DNA from: a virus | IMG/VR virus record: IMGVR_UViG_3300023171_000325 | Span: 1 to 30,900 of that record | Reading direction: 5' to 3' (one strand) | Length of the DNA stretch: 30,900 nucleotides | In this document: in pieces, positions 22,966 to 30,046 of the stretch | Position numbering within the stretch: the first letter of the stretch is position 1 | How the letters are laid out: each line of letters starts with the position of its first letter | The notes under the pieces: model-generated | The model's database searches: none | Seen by the model: the letters and a program-made list of their open reading frames with translations, nothing else | What the model was told of the DNA's origin: nothing | Position numbers and translations under genes: made by a program

Positions 22966-24404
22966 CAGGCTGCCTGCGCTTCGGGTGTGGCGAGGGCGTC
23001 GAGCTCGGCGGTGGAGGGTGTGTACCCGAGGGCGACGAGGACGTCGTACCAGGCACAGATCTCGAGGATGCGGTCAAGCCAGTACTCGGGGTGGTGCGCG
23101 GTGCCCTCGCCGTAGGTCGCGGCGAGCAGGAGGGTGCGCGCTGCGGCCGAGAGTCCGTTGGCCCAGTCCCGCTGGGCGTCTGTCTCGACGTCGGGGAGGA
23201 CCTCGCGGATGGAGTAGGTGGACAGGCGTGCGTAGCTGTCGGTGATGAGCTCGGTGGTGGCCTTCGTGAGGAAGTACTCGGACACGATGGTGTGCTGTGC
23301 GGGGGTGATCTTGCGGGTCGTGAGGACGTCGCGCAGGAAGGTGAGGCGTGTCTTGGCTGCTGTGCTGACGGTCTCGAGGAGAGCGGTGATCTGGGCGCTG
23401 CGGAGCTCGAGCGCGGCGCGGGCGGCGGCGTTCTTCTCGGCCTTCTTCGCCTCGCTCGCGCGCTCCTTCTCGGTGAGCGGGCGGTAGAGGTAGATGTAGT
23501 AGTTCTCCCTGTAGCGCCAGGTTCTGTCGGCGCCGAGCTCGGTGAGCACGGCGGCGAGCTCGGTTGCGGCATCCTGGCTGCGGTTCGTGAACTGCTTGGC
23601 CTCGCGGTATCCCTCGGGCGTGCCCCAATTCGACGAGGCGGCCTTGACGCCGGCCTTCTTGAGGGCTGCCTTGATGGCCCGCTCAGCCTTGGCCCGCTCA
23701 CGGGCGTCTCGCGCCCGCTGGAGGCGGAAGGAGAAGTCGCGGGTGCCGACGGCCTGGATCAGCAGCTCAGCGTCCTCGGTGCCGTCGAACTCGGCGATCG
23801 CGTCGAGCTGATCGAAGGTCGGGTGCTTGTCGGCGAGCGCGTCGAGGATCCGCGCGGGGGTCTTGGCGGCGTGGGCGCGCTGGGAGACCCACGAGGTGGA
23901 CTTGCCGACGCCCTCGGCGATGCGCTTCTGCGTCATGCCGGGCAGGTCGAGGGTCGCCTGGACGAGGCGAGCCTCCTCGAGCGGCGTGAAGTCCTTGCGG
24001 TTCTGGTTCGCGCCGAGCACGGTGATGAGCGCGGCCGCGTCGTCGAGGTCCTTCACGCGAACGGGAACGAGCACCATGCCGATGGACTGGGCGGCGGCGA
24101 GGCGGCGGTGGCCGTTGAGGACCTCGTACTCCCCCGGGATCGTCGGCGAGGGTCGGACGGTGAGAGCGTCGGTGATCTCCCCGTCGGCCTCGATCGCCGC
24201 GGCGAGCTCCTCGAAGTCGGAGTCCGAGCGGTGCGGGGGGTTGGCCGGGTGCGGGTGCAGCACCGTCGTCTCCAGCAGCCGCGGGTGCGCCGGTGCGCCG
24301 AGCAGCTCGGTCGTCGACGTCGACGAGCCCGAGGAGAGGGTCGCGGCGTCGGGGACGGCGGTGCGCTTGCCTCGTGGTCGGCGGGTGATCGTTGGCTCTG
24401 TCAT
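22965..24404 (-). CDS. ParB-like protein 2 with a large helical C-terminal region
   Basis: ATG 24404 has AGGAG six bases upstream, and the upstream open frame is shadow. The product has 479 residues. Residues 45-110 carry the ParB domain with the signature VLNGHRRLAAAQ (95-106). Residues 148-180 contain the HTH (MTQKRIAEGVGKSTSWVSQR). Residues 230-360 are charged helix (ARDARERAKAERAIKAALKK; LTEKERASEAKKAEKNAAAR), probably a coiled coil. The end is helical with an EYWLDRILEICAWYDVLV segment. It is much longer than usual ParB. It pairs with ParB-like 1, and both may act with the ParA-like ATPase 5 kb downstream, or regulate. Confidence 0.9.
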   Translation of the reverse strand: MTEPTITRRPRGKRTAVPDAATLSSGSSTSTTELLGAPAHPRLLETTVLHPHPANPPHRSDSDFEELAAAIEADGEITDALTVRPSPTIPGEYEVLNGHRRLAAAQSIGMVLVPVRVKDLDDAAALITVLGANQNRKDFTPLEEARLVQATLDLPGMTQKRIAEGVGKSTSWVSQRAHAAKTPARILDALADKHPTFDQLDAIAEFDGTEDAELLIQAVGTRDFSFRLQRARDARERAKAERAIKAALKKAGVKAASSNWGTPEGYREAKQFTNRSQDAATELAAVLTELGADRTWRYRENYYIYLYRPLTEKERASEAKKAEKNAAARAALELRSAQITALLETVSTAAKTRLTFLRDVLTTRKITPAQHTIVSEYFLTKATTELITDSYARLSTYSIREVLPDVETDAQRDWANGLSAAARTLLLAATYGEGTAHHPEYWLDRILEICAWYDVLVALGYTPSTAELDALATPEAQAA

Positions 24405-24694
24405 GGTCTTCTCCTGTGCGGGCAGGTAGCGAGGTGGGTGAGTGCTGGGTCCTCGTGCGGTGCTGGTGTGTCGCCCCGGTCGAGCGGGCGGCAGATCAGC
24501 AAGGTGCGCGAGGTGATCGCGTGCGACGGTGGGATCCCGCACGCGGGGTCGTAGGTCGGGTTGAGCGGGATGCGCTTGCGCCCGACGCCCTTGCGGGGGT
24601 GCTCGGGGACGACGAGGGCGAGCACGATCGGGGCGCCGCAGCCAAACTGCACGACGCCGTCGATGACCTGGTCCTTGCACGTCTCCGTCTTCAT
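24401..24694 (-). CDS. Small Cys/His-rich early protein, unknown
   Basis: The 97-residue protein overlaps the preceding stop and the ParB-like 2 start (ATGA). Cysteines at the start (TETCKDQVI, FGCGAPIV), middle (DPACGIPP) and end (HLATCPHRR) suggest zinc binding. The sequence PLNPTYDPACGIPPSHAITS in the middle is typical of phage zinc-ribbon proteins. Function unknown. Confidence 0.68.
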   Translation of the reverse strand: MKTETCKDQVIDGVVQFGCGAPIVLALVVPEHPRKGVGRKRIPLNPTYDPACGIPPSHAITSRTLLICRPLDRGDTPAPHEDPALTHLATCPHRRRP

Positions 24695-25014
24695 CAGAGG
24701 CGCTCGTAGACCTGGACGTAGGCCTGGTGGGCGGACCGGCCCGTCGACTGGACGCGGACCGGGACCGTGATGCCCTCGACGGTCACCTCGAGCGGCACGA
24801 GCAGCTCGAGGTCGACCGCACGGCGGAAGAGCGCGGCGCGGGAGGTCGTCGGGATCTCCAGGTGGTCCAGCCGCGAGCGCAGGTCGTTGACGGACAGGCG
24901 GGTGCCCTGGGGGTAGGCGCGGACGGCGTCGAGGAACGCCTCGGCCTGGTCGTCTATCAGGCGTCCGAGGGAGCGGGCCTGACCCTCGGTCTTCTCGCCG
25001 ACGGCGGTGCTCAT
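24694..25014 (-). CDS. Early protein with possible winged-helix domain
   Basis: The 106-residue protein is helical in its first half (SLGRLIDDQAEAFLDAVRAY, LSVNDLRSRLDHLEIPTTSR, AALFRRAVDLELLVP) and beta-like in the second (EVTVEGITVPVRVQSTGRSA). The first half, with a turn after LSVNDLRSRL, looks like a winged-helix fold, and the end YVQVYERL is a strand. It could be a small DNA-binding protein. The start ATG 25014 overlaps the upstream stop by ATGA. Confidence 0.65.
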   Translation of the reverse strand: MSTAVGEKTEGQARSLGRLIDDQAEAFLDAVRAYPQGTRLSVNDLRSRLDHLEIPTTSRAALFRRAVDLELLVPLEVTVEGITVPVRVQSTGRSAHQAYVQVYERL

Positions 25015-25433
25015 GGCCGGTCGCCCCAGACGGCGACGATTAGGCCGCCGCTCCCGGCGGCGTGACGGCCGGTGTGGCCCGCGATGCGGGTGCAGGTGAC
25101 TGTGCGGTCGAGAGAGGTGCTGCCGTCAGGGAAGACGTGGAACGCGGGAAGCGCGTCGACGAGCTCGATCCAGAACCTGTTCCGCTTATTGCAGATGTGG
25201 TCGGGCCAGTACCCGCGGGTCAGGTCGGGGATCACCGGCGTGCCGGTGACCCGCTCGAATGCGCACCACTCCCCCGGACGCGCCCGGCTCTTGTCCGCGA
25301 GCACCTCGTCGATGCGGGCGATCATGTCGCGCAGGGCCTCGGGGGTGACGTGCTGGCCGAGCTTGTCGTCGACCTGGACCCAGGAGCCTGGACGTTCGGT
25401 CTCGGCCGAGGACGCCGGTGTGGGGGTCACCAT
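25011..25433 (-). CDS. Early protein, 140 aa, with possible zinc site, unknown
   Basis: The product has SWVQVDDKLGQHVTPEALRD, RARPGEWCAFERVTG, RGYWPDHICNKRNRFWIEL and VTCTRIAGHTGRHAAGSGG. The C-x-R-x3-H-x3-H end (CTRIAGHTGRH) is a small metal-binding motif common to actinophage early proteins. Its start overlaps the membrane-protein stop by seven bases. No function assigned. Confidence 0.63.
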   Translation of the reverse strand: MVTPTPASSAETERPGSWVQVDDKLGQHVTPEALRDMIARIDEVLADKSRARPGEWCAFERVTGTPVIPDLTRGYWPDHICNKRNRFWIELVDALPAFHVFPDGSTSLDRTVTCTRIAGHTGRHAAGSGGLIVAVWGDRP

Positions 25434-25633
25434 GACTTCACCCCCTGCTTGCTGTTCTCGACGTGGATGACGCGGAGCGCGATCGCGCCGAAGAGCGCGA
25501 CGAGGCCGAGGCCCGCCAGGGTGCCGCCGGAGAAGGGCGGCGTGATCATGCCGACGTACATGCCGGCGGAGACACCTGCGACGGCGACCGCGATCGACAT
25601 GGCGGGGCCGGTGCGTGCGAGGAGCTTCTTCAT
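25427..25633 (-). CDS. Small two-TM membrane protein
   Basis: ATG 25633 (MKKLLARTGPAMSIAVAVAG) has AGGAG seven bases upstream; a longer open frame is Arg/Pro-rich shadow. The 68-residue protein has two hydrophobic helices, about residues 11-32 and 37-56 (GTLAGLGLVALFGAIALRVI), with a short GG turn. It ends ENSKQGVKSW. Possible roles are superinfection exclusion or an early membrane function. It does not resemble a holin in context, since it is far from lysis genes. Confidence 0.7.
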   Translation of the reverse strand: MKKLLARTGPAMSIAVAVAGVSAGMYVGMITPPFSGGTLAGLGLVALFGAIALRVIHVENSKQGVKSW

Positions 25634-25968
25634 GGGGTCTCTCCTGGGAGTGGGAGTCCGGTGGTCGGGTCGATCGGGGTCGCGACGGCGACGCGGCCGG
25701 CGGCTTCGGAGAGCACCTGGTGCTGCCCGCCGAGCCAGAGGTGGGTGTGCGCGTCGGGGCGCGGCTCGAGGAGCGGGCACTCGGTGACCGCGACCAGGAC
25801 GACGATGCCGAGGACCGGGAACTCGACCGGCTCGGGCACCTCCTCGGTGCAGTGCAGGAAGTCGGAGAGTCCGCCGTCGATGAGCCCGCCGGACTCAGTT
25901 CCCTCGACGTGCACGCCGAGGTGCTCAGTGGTCAGGGCGCTGGGGCGCGCCAGGCGCACGAGCGCCAT
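25630..25968 (-). CDS. Early protein, 112 aa, unknown
   Basis: The ATG at 25968 overlaps the stop of the preceding gene (TGATG); a GTG three bases earlier is also possible. Segments: MALVRLARPSALTTEHLGVH, EGTESGGLIDGGLSDFLHCT, VEFPVLGIVVLVAVTECPLL, PDAHTHLWLGGQHQVLSEAA, ending PIDPTTGLPLPGETP. The central hydrophobic segment may be a buried strand rather than a membrane helix. I cannot name the family. Confidence 0.6.
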   Translation of the reverse strand: MALVRLARPSALTTEHLGVHVEGTESGGLIDGGLSDFLHCTEEVPEPVEFPVLGIVVLVAVTECPLLEPRPDAHTHLWLGGQHQVLSEAAGRVAVATPIDPTTGLPLPGETP

Positions 25969-26408
25969 CACGCGAAGTCACGCGCTTCGGCAGCGGCCGC
26001 GAGCGCGTTGCGGGCCTCCTGGGCCTCGCGGCGTGTGCTGCAGTGCGTGAGGGCGACGCCGTCGCGCTCGACGAGGTACCCGCCCTCGTGGTGCGGGAGG
26101 ACGTGGTAGCCGTGGCGCCTCGAGCGGGCTCGACGCTCCTGGACGTAGGCGACGACCGCGGCGGAGTGCGCTTCGGCGAGGGCGCGGAGCTCAGCGCGCC
26201 GGACGACGATCGCAGCGCGGACGGCGCGGACGAGGTCGCGTGCCTCGTCCGCAGCCTCGCGGGCGATCTCGAAGAAAGTCCAGACCGCGAGCGCGTCGAG
26301 AGTCTCCTCAGACTGGGCGTGGGCGATCGAGTCGGTGTGCCAAGCCTCGAGCCAGGTGGGGACGGTGATGCGCTCGGGTGCGTCGTAGTCGACGAGGAGG
26401 GTGCTCAT
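25968..26408 (-). CDS. Coiled-coil early protein with DUF2188-like C-terminus
   Basis: The 146-residue protein has a helical Ala/Glu/Arg-rich middle (FFEIAREAADEARDLVRAVR, AELRALAEAHSAAVVAYVQE) and a C-terminal block YHVLPHHEGGYLVERDGVAL followed by TRREAQEARNALA. The last block is like the DUF2188 short beta-hairpin plus helix (inference from pattern). The start overlaps the previous gene by ATGA. No function known. Confidence 0.65.
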   Translation of the reverse strand: MSTLLVDYDAPERITVPTWLEAWHTDSIAHAQSEETLDALAVWTFFEIAREAADEARDLVRAVRAAIVVRRAELRALAEAHSAAVVAYVQERRARSRRHGYHVLPHHEGGYLVERDGVALTHCSTRREAQEARNALAAAAEARDFA

Positions 26409-26605
26409 GCTGCTCGCTCCCCCACTGTTGCCTTGCGACGGGCGGCGATGCGGCGCTCGAGCTCGGCGAGGGTCGGGCCGGTCGGGGTGTAGGCGCGGCG
26501 GGCGGCTTCAGCGACGGGGAGTGAGTCGCGGAGCGCGCGGGCCTCGGCGAGGCACGTGCCGGCGGCGGCGATCGCGTAGTGCTGGGCGGTGCGGGGTACG
26601 GTCAT
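26405..26605 (-). CDS. First small leftward early gene, 66 aa, unknown
   Basis: ATG 26605 has AAGGAG about nine bases upstream, and the longer frame is shadow of the XRE gene and its terminator. The product (MTVPRTAQHYAIAAAGTCLA, then SLPVAEAARRAYTPTGPTLA, then ELERRIAARRKATVG) is helical and basic at the end. It is directly after a terminator-like hairpin, so it may need antitermination or its own promoter. Confidence 0.65.
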   Translation of the reverse strand: MTVPRTAQHYAIAAAGTCLAEARALRDSLPVAEAARRAYTPTGPTLAELERRIAARRKATVGERAA

Positions 26606-26646
26606 CTGACTCGTCTCCTTGGTCCTTGACAGGTGAGGGATGGGTA

Positions 26647-26681
26647 GAAGGCCGGTTCTCGTTGGCGCGGGGCCGGCCTTC
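26647..26681 (-). terminator. Terminator-like hairpin after the XRE gene
   Basis: GAAGGCCGG (26647-26655) pairs perfectly with CCGGCCTTC (26673-26681) across a 17-base loop. On the minus strand it is 14 bases after the XRE stop (26695). It could terminate XRE mRNA and so set early gene expression. The minus strand runs TACCCATCCC after it, without U-tract. Confidence 0.55.
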
Positions 26682-26694
26682 GTCGTGCGTGGTG

Positions 26695-27024
26695 TCATGC
26701 CGCCGCGACAGGCTGACGCTTGGAACCTGTCGCGTTTGTCACTCTGTGCACGCGAGAGCCGTCGTGCTTCTCGAAGAGCTCGGAGATATCTCGGTCGACC
26801 CACTTACAGACCGCGAGCGCCAGGTCCTCGCTGCAGCCCTTCATGTTGCCGGTCTCGAGGCCGGAGATCGCCGCCTGCGTACAGCGTGCGAGCGCGGCGA
26901 GGTCGTACTGCGTGAGACCCGCGCGCTTGCGAGCCACGGCGATCTTGCTGCCGTCGATCACCTTCATCCATACCTCCCTGAGATACCGAACCTTCGGTCG
27001 TCGTGCTGTGGTGCGTGCAGTCAT
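26695..27024 (-). CDS. XRE-family HTH regulator (Cro-like)
   Basis: ATG 27024 with AGGAGG five bases upstream is preferred to the longer start. The 109-residue protein has an HTH at about 26-62 (SKIAVARKRAGLTQYDLAAL, ARCTQAAISGLETGN) and a segment LALAVCKWVDRDISELFEKH typical of XRE_3-type domains. It is divergent from the repressor gene and probably acts as Cro or early regulator, binding the CACTTGTC repeats between them (inference). Confidence 0.88.
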   Translation of the reverse strand: MTARTTARRPKVRYLREVWMKVIDGSKIAVARKRAGLTQYDLAALARCTQAAISGLETGNMKGCSEDLALAVCKWVDRDISELFEKHDGSRVHRVTNATGSKRQPVAAA

Positions 27025-27195
27025 CTTGCCCTCCTGGGTCGCGGTTAGACAAGTGGATCTTGCATCACGCCTCACTCACTTGTCAACGGCATGCCTCGAA
27101 ACCCCAGGTAGCGCCGTAGAGTTTCGGCATTCACTTGTCTGGAAATTGGTCCCGACCACTAGCAACAGCGGGACCAGCACCGGGAGGCTTGAGCC
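27025..27195. promoter_or_regulatory. Divergent immunity switch with three CACTTGTC operators
   Basis: The 171-base gap has CACTTGTC at 27077-27084 and 27132-27139 and its inverse GACAAGTG at 27048-27055. The consensus TCACTTGTC(T/A) covers two sites; the first two form an inverted pair 21 bases apart. On the minus strand TTGACA (27081-27086) lies within site 2 and can be a -35 for the XRE gene. On the plus strand TAGAGT at 27117-27122 is a possible -10 for the repressor without a good -35. The layout suits a phage bistable switch. Confidence 0.65.
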
Positions 27196-27780
27196 ATGAA
27201 CGACAGGGAGCAACTGACCCTCCGAGAGGTCGCCTTGAAGGCGTCCGAGCGGGTAGGAGGTCTGCAGGGACGAGCGCTCGACCGAGAGGCCAAGCGGCGC
27301 GGCCTGACCCTGTCGTACACGACCGTCGACAGGATCATCGCCGGCACCTACAAGTCCCGCCCCAAAGGCGAGACGATCGCAGCACTGGCCCAGCTCTCTG
27401 GATACTCCGAGGAGCAGGTGCGCAGGGCGGCGGGGCTCGCCCCGCAGATGCGTTCGTTCGCCGAGGACTTGCCGCCCGACGCCGACCTCCTGTCGCCCGA
27501 CCAGCGCCGCGTGGTGCTCGACGTAGTCCGCCAGTTTGCGCGGGCCAACAGTGAGCTCTACGCAGCACGCCAGAGCGAAGCAGGTGAGGACCGTGCACAG
27601 CGTTCCGCCCCCATGAACCCCGCCGGGGAGAGCCCGGCACAGGACGACACACCCGAGGGCGACGTCGTCGAGATCCGCCGCCGCGGCCGCGGCACGCCGA
27701 GCGGGATCCCGCTCGGCGCCGTGGCAGACCGCAAGCCCGGGTGGCGCCGCGAGGCCGACGAACGCGAGGACTCGATCTAG
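27196..27780 (+). CDS. Prophage immunity repressor (HTH), ImmR-like
   Basis: The 194-residue protein has an HTH in the first 75 residues (REVALKASERVGGLQGRALD, SYTTVDRIIAGTYKSRPKGE, TIAALAQLSGYSEEQVRRAA). The rest includes a helix LSPDQRRVVLDVVRQFARAN, an acidic-polar linker and a basic end. It has no LexA-type Ser-Lys peptidase domain, so it cannot self-cleave and would need an external protease. The ImmA-like peptidase 58 bases downstream fits that role, as in ICEBs1. Codons 167-174 contain a 22-base perfect palindrome. The start ATG 27196 has only weak Shine-Dalgarno (CGGGAGG about 6-12 bases upstream). Confidence 0.85.
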   Translation: MNDREQLTLREVALKASERVGGLQGRALDREAKRRGLTLSYTTVDRIIAGTYKSRPKGETIAALAQLSGYSEEQVRRAAGLAPQMRSFAEDLPPDADLLSPDQRRVVLDVVRQFARANSELYAARQSEAGEDRAQRSAPMNPAGESPAQDDTPEGDVVEIRRRGRGTPSGIPLGAVADRKPGWRREADEREDSI

Positions 27781-27809
27781 CCGACCCGTCCCACACTCGC
27801 TACCATCAT

Positions 27810-27825
27810 TCGAACACCCGTTCGA
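27810..27825 (+). promoter_or_regulatory. Perfect LexA (SOS) box upstream of the ImmA-like gene
   Basis: TCGAACACCCGTTCGA is a perfect palindromic match to the mycobacterial/actinobacterial LexA box TCGAAC-N4-GTTCGA. It lies 13 bases before the GTG of the metallopeptidase gene, in the only intergenic gap in this operon. A possible -10 (TACCAT, 27801-27806) ends four bases upstream of it, so LexA bound there could block transcription. DNA damage would then raise the peptidase, and with it integrase, independent of the repressor promoter. Confidence 0.82.
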
Positions 27826-27838
27826 ACATGGAGGTTGA

Positions 27839-28246
27839 GTGCGGCGTTTGATGGACCTGGCCCACGCCCGTGGGTTGCTCGTCGAGTGGGCTCCACTCGG
27901 CGACGAGGTGCGCGGCTACTACGAGCACCACGTCCGCACCATCACCCTCAACACCGCGCTCCCCCAGGACCTGCTGCTCTGCGCCTTCGCACACGAGCTC
28001 GGGCACGCCTGGTACGGGCACGTGCCCGTCCACGACCAGCGCCTCGCCGAGCGCCACGAGCTGCTCGCCGACCGGTACGCCGCGGACCTCCTCATCACCC
28101 CTGACGCCTACGCGCGCGCCGAAGCGCTCGTCGGCCCTCACCTCGGCGCGATCGCGCTCGAGCTCAGCTGCGACGTCAACCTCGTCGCCGTCTACCAAGA
28201 CGCGCTCGAGACGCGTCGTCGACCCACCGCAAGGAGACCTGCATGA
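27839..28246 (+). CDS. ImmA/IrrE-type metallopeptidase
   Basis: The product of 135 residues has the zinc motif HELGHAWYGH with H52, E53 and H56, and a likely third ligand E74 in ERHELLADRYAADLL. This is the COG2856/ImmA pattern, whose members cut XRE-type repressors. GTG 27839 is four bases after GGAGG, which is short; ATG 27851 would shorten it by four residues but is too far. Downstream of repressor and LexA box, it most likely degrades the repressor on induction (inference by comparison with ICEBs1 ImmA). Confidence 0.92.
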   Translation: MRRLMDLAHARGLLVEWAPLGDEVRGYYEHHVRTITLNTALPQDLLLCAFAHELGHAWYGHVPVHDQRLAERHELLADRYAADLLITPDAYARAEALVGPHLGAIALELSCDVNLVAVYQDALETRRRPTARRPA

Positions 28247-28467
28247 ACGACCCCGCCGACCTCACGGACGAGCAACTCCGCGAGCGCCTGCAGGCGCTGT
28301 ACCCGCTGACGCAGCGCCCAGGTTGCCCTCGGGAGACGACGCTCGAGTACTTCGCTCTGAGTGACGAGGAGGACCGCCGGCTCCCGCCGCGCGTGGTGGA
28401 CATCGGATGCATGGTGTGGAGCGAGGATCTCGAGCGCGAGCTCGAGGGGCACCTCGAGCAGCCGTGA
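28243..28467 (+). CDS. Small acidic protein between peptidase and integrase, unknown
   Basis: ATG 28243 overlaps the peptidase stop (ATGA) and has AAGGAG six bases upstream. The 74-residue acidic product (LTDEQLRERLQALYPLTQRP, EYFALSDEEDRRLPP, EDLERELEGHLEQP) is helical. The stop overlaps the GTG of the integrase, so it is part of the same operon. A recombination or regulatory helper role is possible. It is not recognised. Confidence 0.72.
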   Translation: MNDPADLTDEQLRERLQALYPLTQRPGCPRETTLEYFALSDEEDRRLPPRVVDIGCMVWSEDLERELEGHLEQP

Positions 28468-29936
28468 GCGCCGCTCGCCGCCTGACGTCCGTGCCGGCGA
28501 TCGCGCCTCGGGCGGTGCTGTACCTGCGGCAGTCAACGCACCGGGAGGAGTCGATCTCCCTCGAGCTGCAGGAGTCGGCGGGTCGTGACTACTGCGACCG
28601 CATGGGCTACCAGGTCGTCGCCGTGGAGGCTGACCCGGGCGTCTCTGGGCGGACGTGGAACCGTCCGGCTGTGCAGCGGGTCATGGCGCTCGTCGAGGAC
28701 GGTGGCGCTGACGTCATCGTGCTCTGGAAGTGGTCTCGCCTGTCGAGGAGCCGGCGGGACTGGGCTGTGGCGGCGGACCGCGTCGACGTCGTCGGTGGCC
28801 GTATCGAGTCGTCGACGGAGCCGCTCGACGTCGCGACGTCGGCCGGGCGCCTGGCCCGCGGGATGATGACCGAGTTCGCGGCGTTCGAGTCGGAGCGGAT
28901 CGGAGACGTCTGGAAGGAAGCCCAGGCGCGCCGCGTGCGATCGGGCCGGACCGCGAACGGCAAGCCGCGGTGGGGCTACACCTACGACGCCGAGAAGAAG
29001 ATCCACGTGCCCGACCCGGAGATCGGTCCGGTCGTCGCAGAGATCTACCGCCGGTACGTCGCCGGCGACTCGATGTACCAGCTCACCCGGTGGCTCAACG
29101 ACAACGGCTACAAGACTTCGCCCGGGTACTCCGCGGCCGGGCCTGGGTTCTGGGCGGACCCGTCGCTGCGCACCACCCTCGACTCCGGGTTCGCCGCAGG
29201 GCTGCTCAACGTCAAGGGCGAGAAGCTGCCCGGCGCGCATGAGCCGCTCATCGACGCGGCGACGTGGGAGGCTTACCAGGCGGCCCGTGCAGAGCGCAGG
29301 ACGCAGGGACGGGTGCAGCGGTCCCAGTACCTGCTCTCAGGGCTCGTGCGATGCCACTGTGGCGCCAAGATGGTCGGTGGATCCTCCGGGGTGAACGAGG
29401 TCAAGCCACGGCTGCCCAGGTTCCGGTGCCGCAAGGGCCAGAACGAAGGCCGGCACGCGAGCCTTTCGGTCGCGATGGTCGTGCCCGAGCGCGCCGTCAT
29501 GGAGTGGCTGCGCGACTACGCCCACGACATCGACGACGCCTCCGTGGCCGCGAGCGCAGCTCGGGCCGCCACGGCCCGACACCGCACGGACGTCGAGGTA
29601 ATCTCCCGCGAGCTCGCTGCCCTCGACGCGCAGCTCGTGACCGCGACCAGGCAGCACCTGTCTGGCGTGATCCCCGAGCGCGCCTACGTCGCTGTGAGGG
29701 ACGAACTGCAGGCGCAGGTCGACATGCTCGAGCAGCGACGGGTCCTGGCTGCGGCGAGCGCACGAGGAGGCGTGACTCCTCAGATGGCGAGGGACCTGCT
29801 GCAGGAGTGGGACGAACTGCCGATCGAGCATCGTCGCGAGGCGCTGCGGAAGTTGATCCGGGAGGTCGTGGTCACTCCCGGGAGGCCGCGAGCGCAGTGC
29901 GTAGTCGTAGCGATGTGGGAGCCAACGAGGTCCTGA
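28464..29936 (+). CDS. int: Large serine integrase (site-specific recombinase)
   Basis: GTG 28464 overlaps the preceding stop (GTGA) and gives 490 residues. The catalytic domain (17-150) has VLYLRQSTHREESISLELQ with nucleophile S24 and LWKWSRLSRSRRDWA. The recombinase domain (about 165-285) has GKPRWGYTYD and TRWLNDNGYKTSPGY. A zinc-ribbon begins about 296 with RCHCGAKM and RFRCRKG, with CxC spacing instead of CxxC. A coiled-coil segment spans about 373-435, followed by the C-terminal portion. Length and order match phiC31/Bxb1-type integrases. It lies at the right end of the prophage. Confidence 0.95.
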   Translation: MSAARRLTSVPAIAPRAVLYLRQSTHREESISLELQESAGRDYCDRMGYQVVAVEADPGVSGRTWNRPAVQRVMALVEDGGADVIVLWKWSRLSRSRRDWAVAADRVDVVGGRIESSTEPLDVATSAGRLARGMMTEFAAFESERIGDVWKEAQARRVRSGRTANGKPRWGYTYDAEKKIHVPDPEIGPVVAEIYRRYVAGDSMYQLTRWLNDNGYKTSPGYSAAGPGFWADPSLRTTLDSGFAAGLLNVKGEKLPGAHEPLIDAATWEAYQAARAERRTQGRVQRSQYLLSGLVRCHCGAKMVGGSSGVNEVKPRLPRFRCRKGQNEGRHASLSVAMVVPERAVMEWLRDYAHDIDDASVAASAARAATARHRTDVEVISRELAALDAQLVTATRQHLSGVIPERAYVAVRDELQAQVDMLEQRRVLAAASARGGVTPQMARDLLQEWDELPIEHRREALRKLIREVVVTPGRPRAQCVVVAMWEPTRS

Positions 29937-30046
29937 TCAGAGAGGGCAACGTTTAAAACGAAGTCAGGCCACTAAAGCGACGTCACTCTCGGCCTGCATG
30001 CGCGAGGCGCCACACCGATTCTCGACGTTACTTCCCAGGACCAATC
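29937..30046. other. Probable prophage-host junction (candidate att region)
   Basis: The 110 bases between the integrase stop and the next gene show a shift to lower GC at about 29940-30060. They include the palindrome CGTTTAAAACG (29956-29966), the CGACGTCA motif and CACCGATTCTCGACG. Prophages with serine integrases often have att next to int. The exact core cannot be identified without the other end. No gene is seen here. Confidence 0.4.

Noticed and set aside
23091-24554. Long plus-strand frame opposite ParB-like 2
   Set aside because: Gly/Glu/Leu-rich shadow composition; the minus strand has clear ParB motifs.
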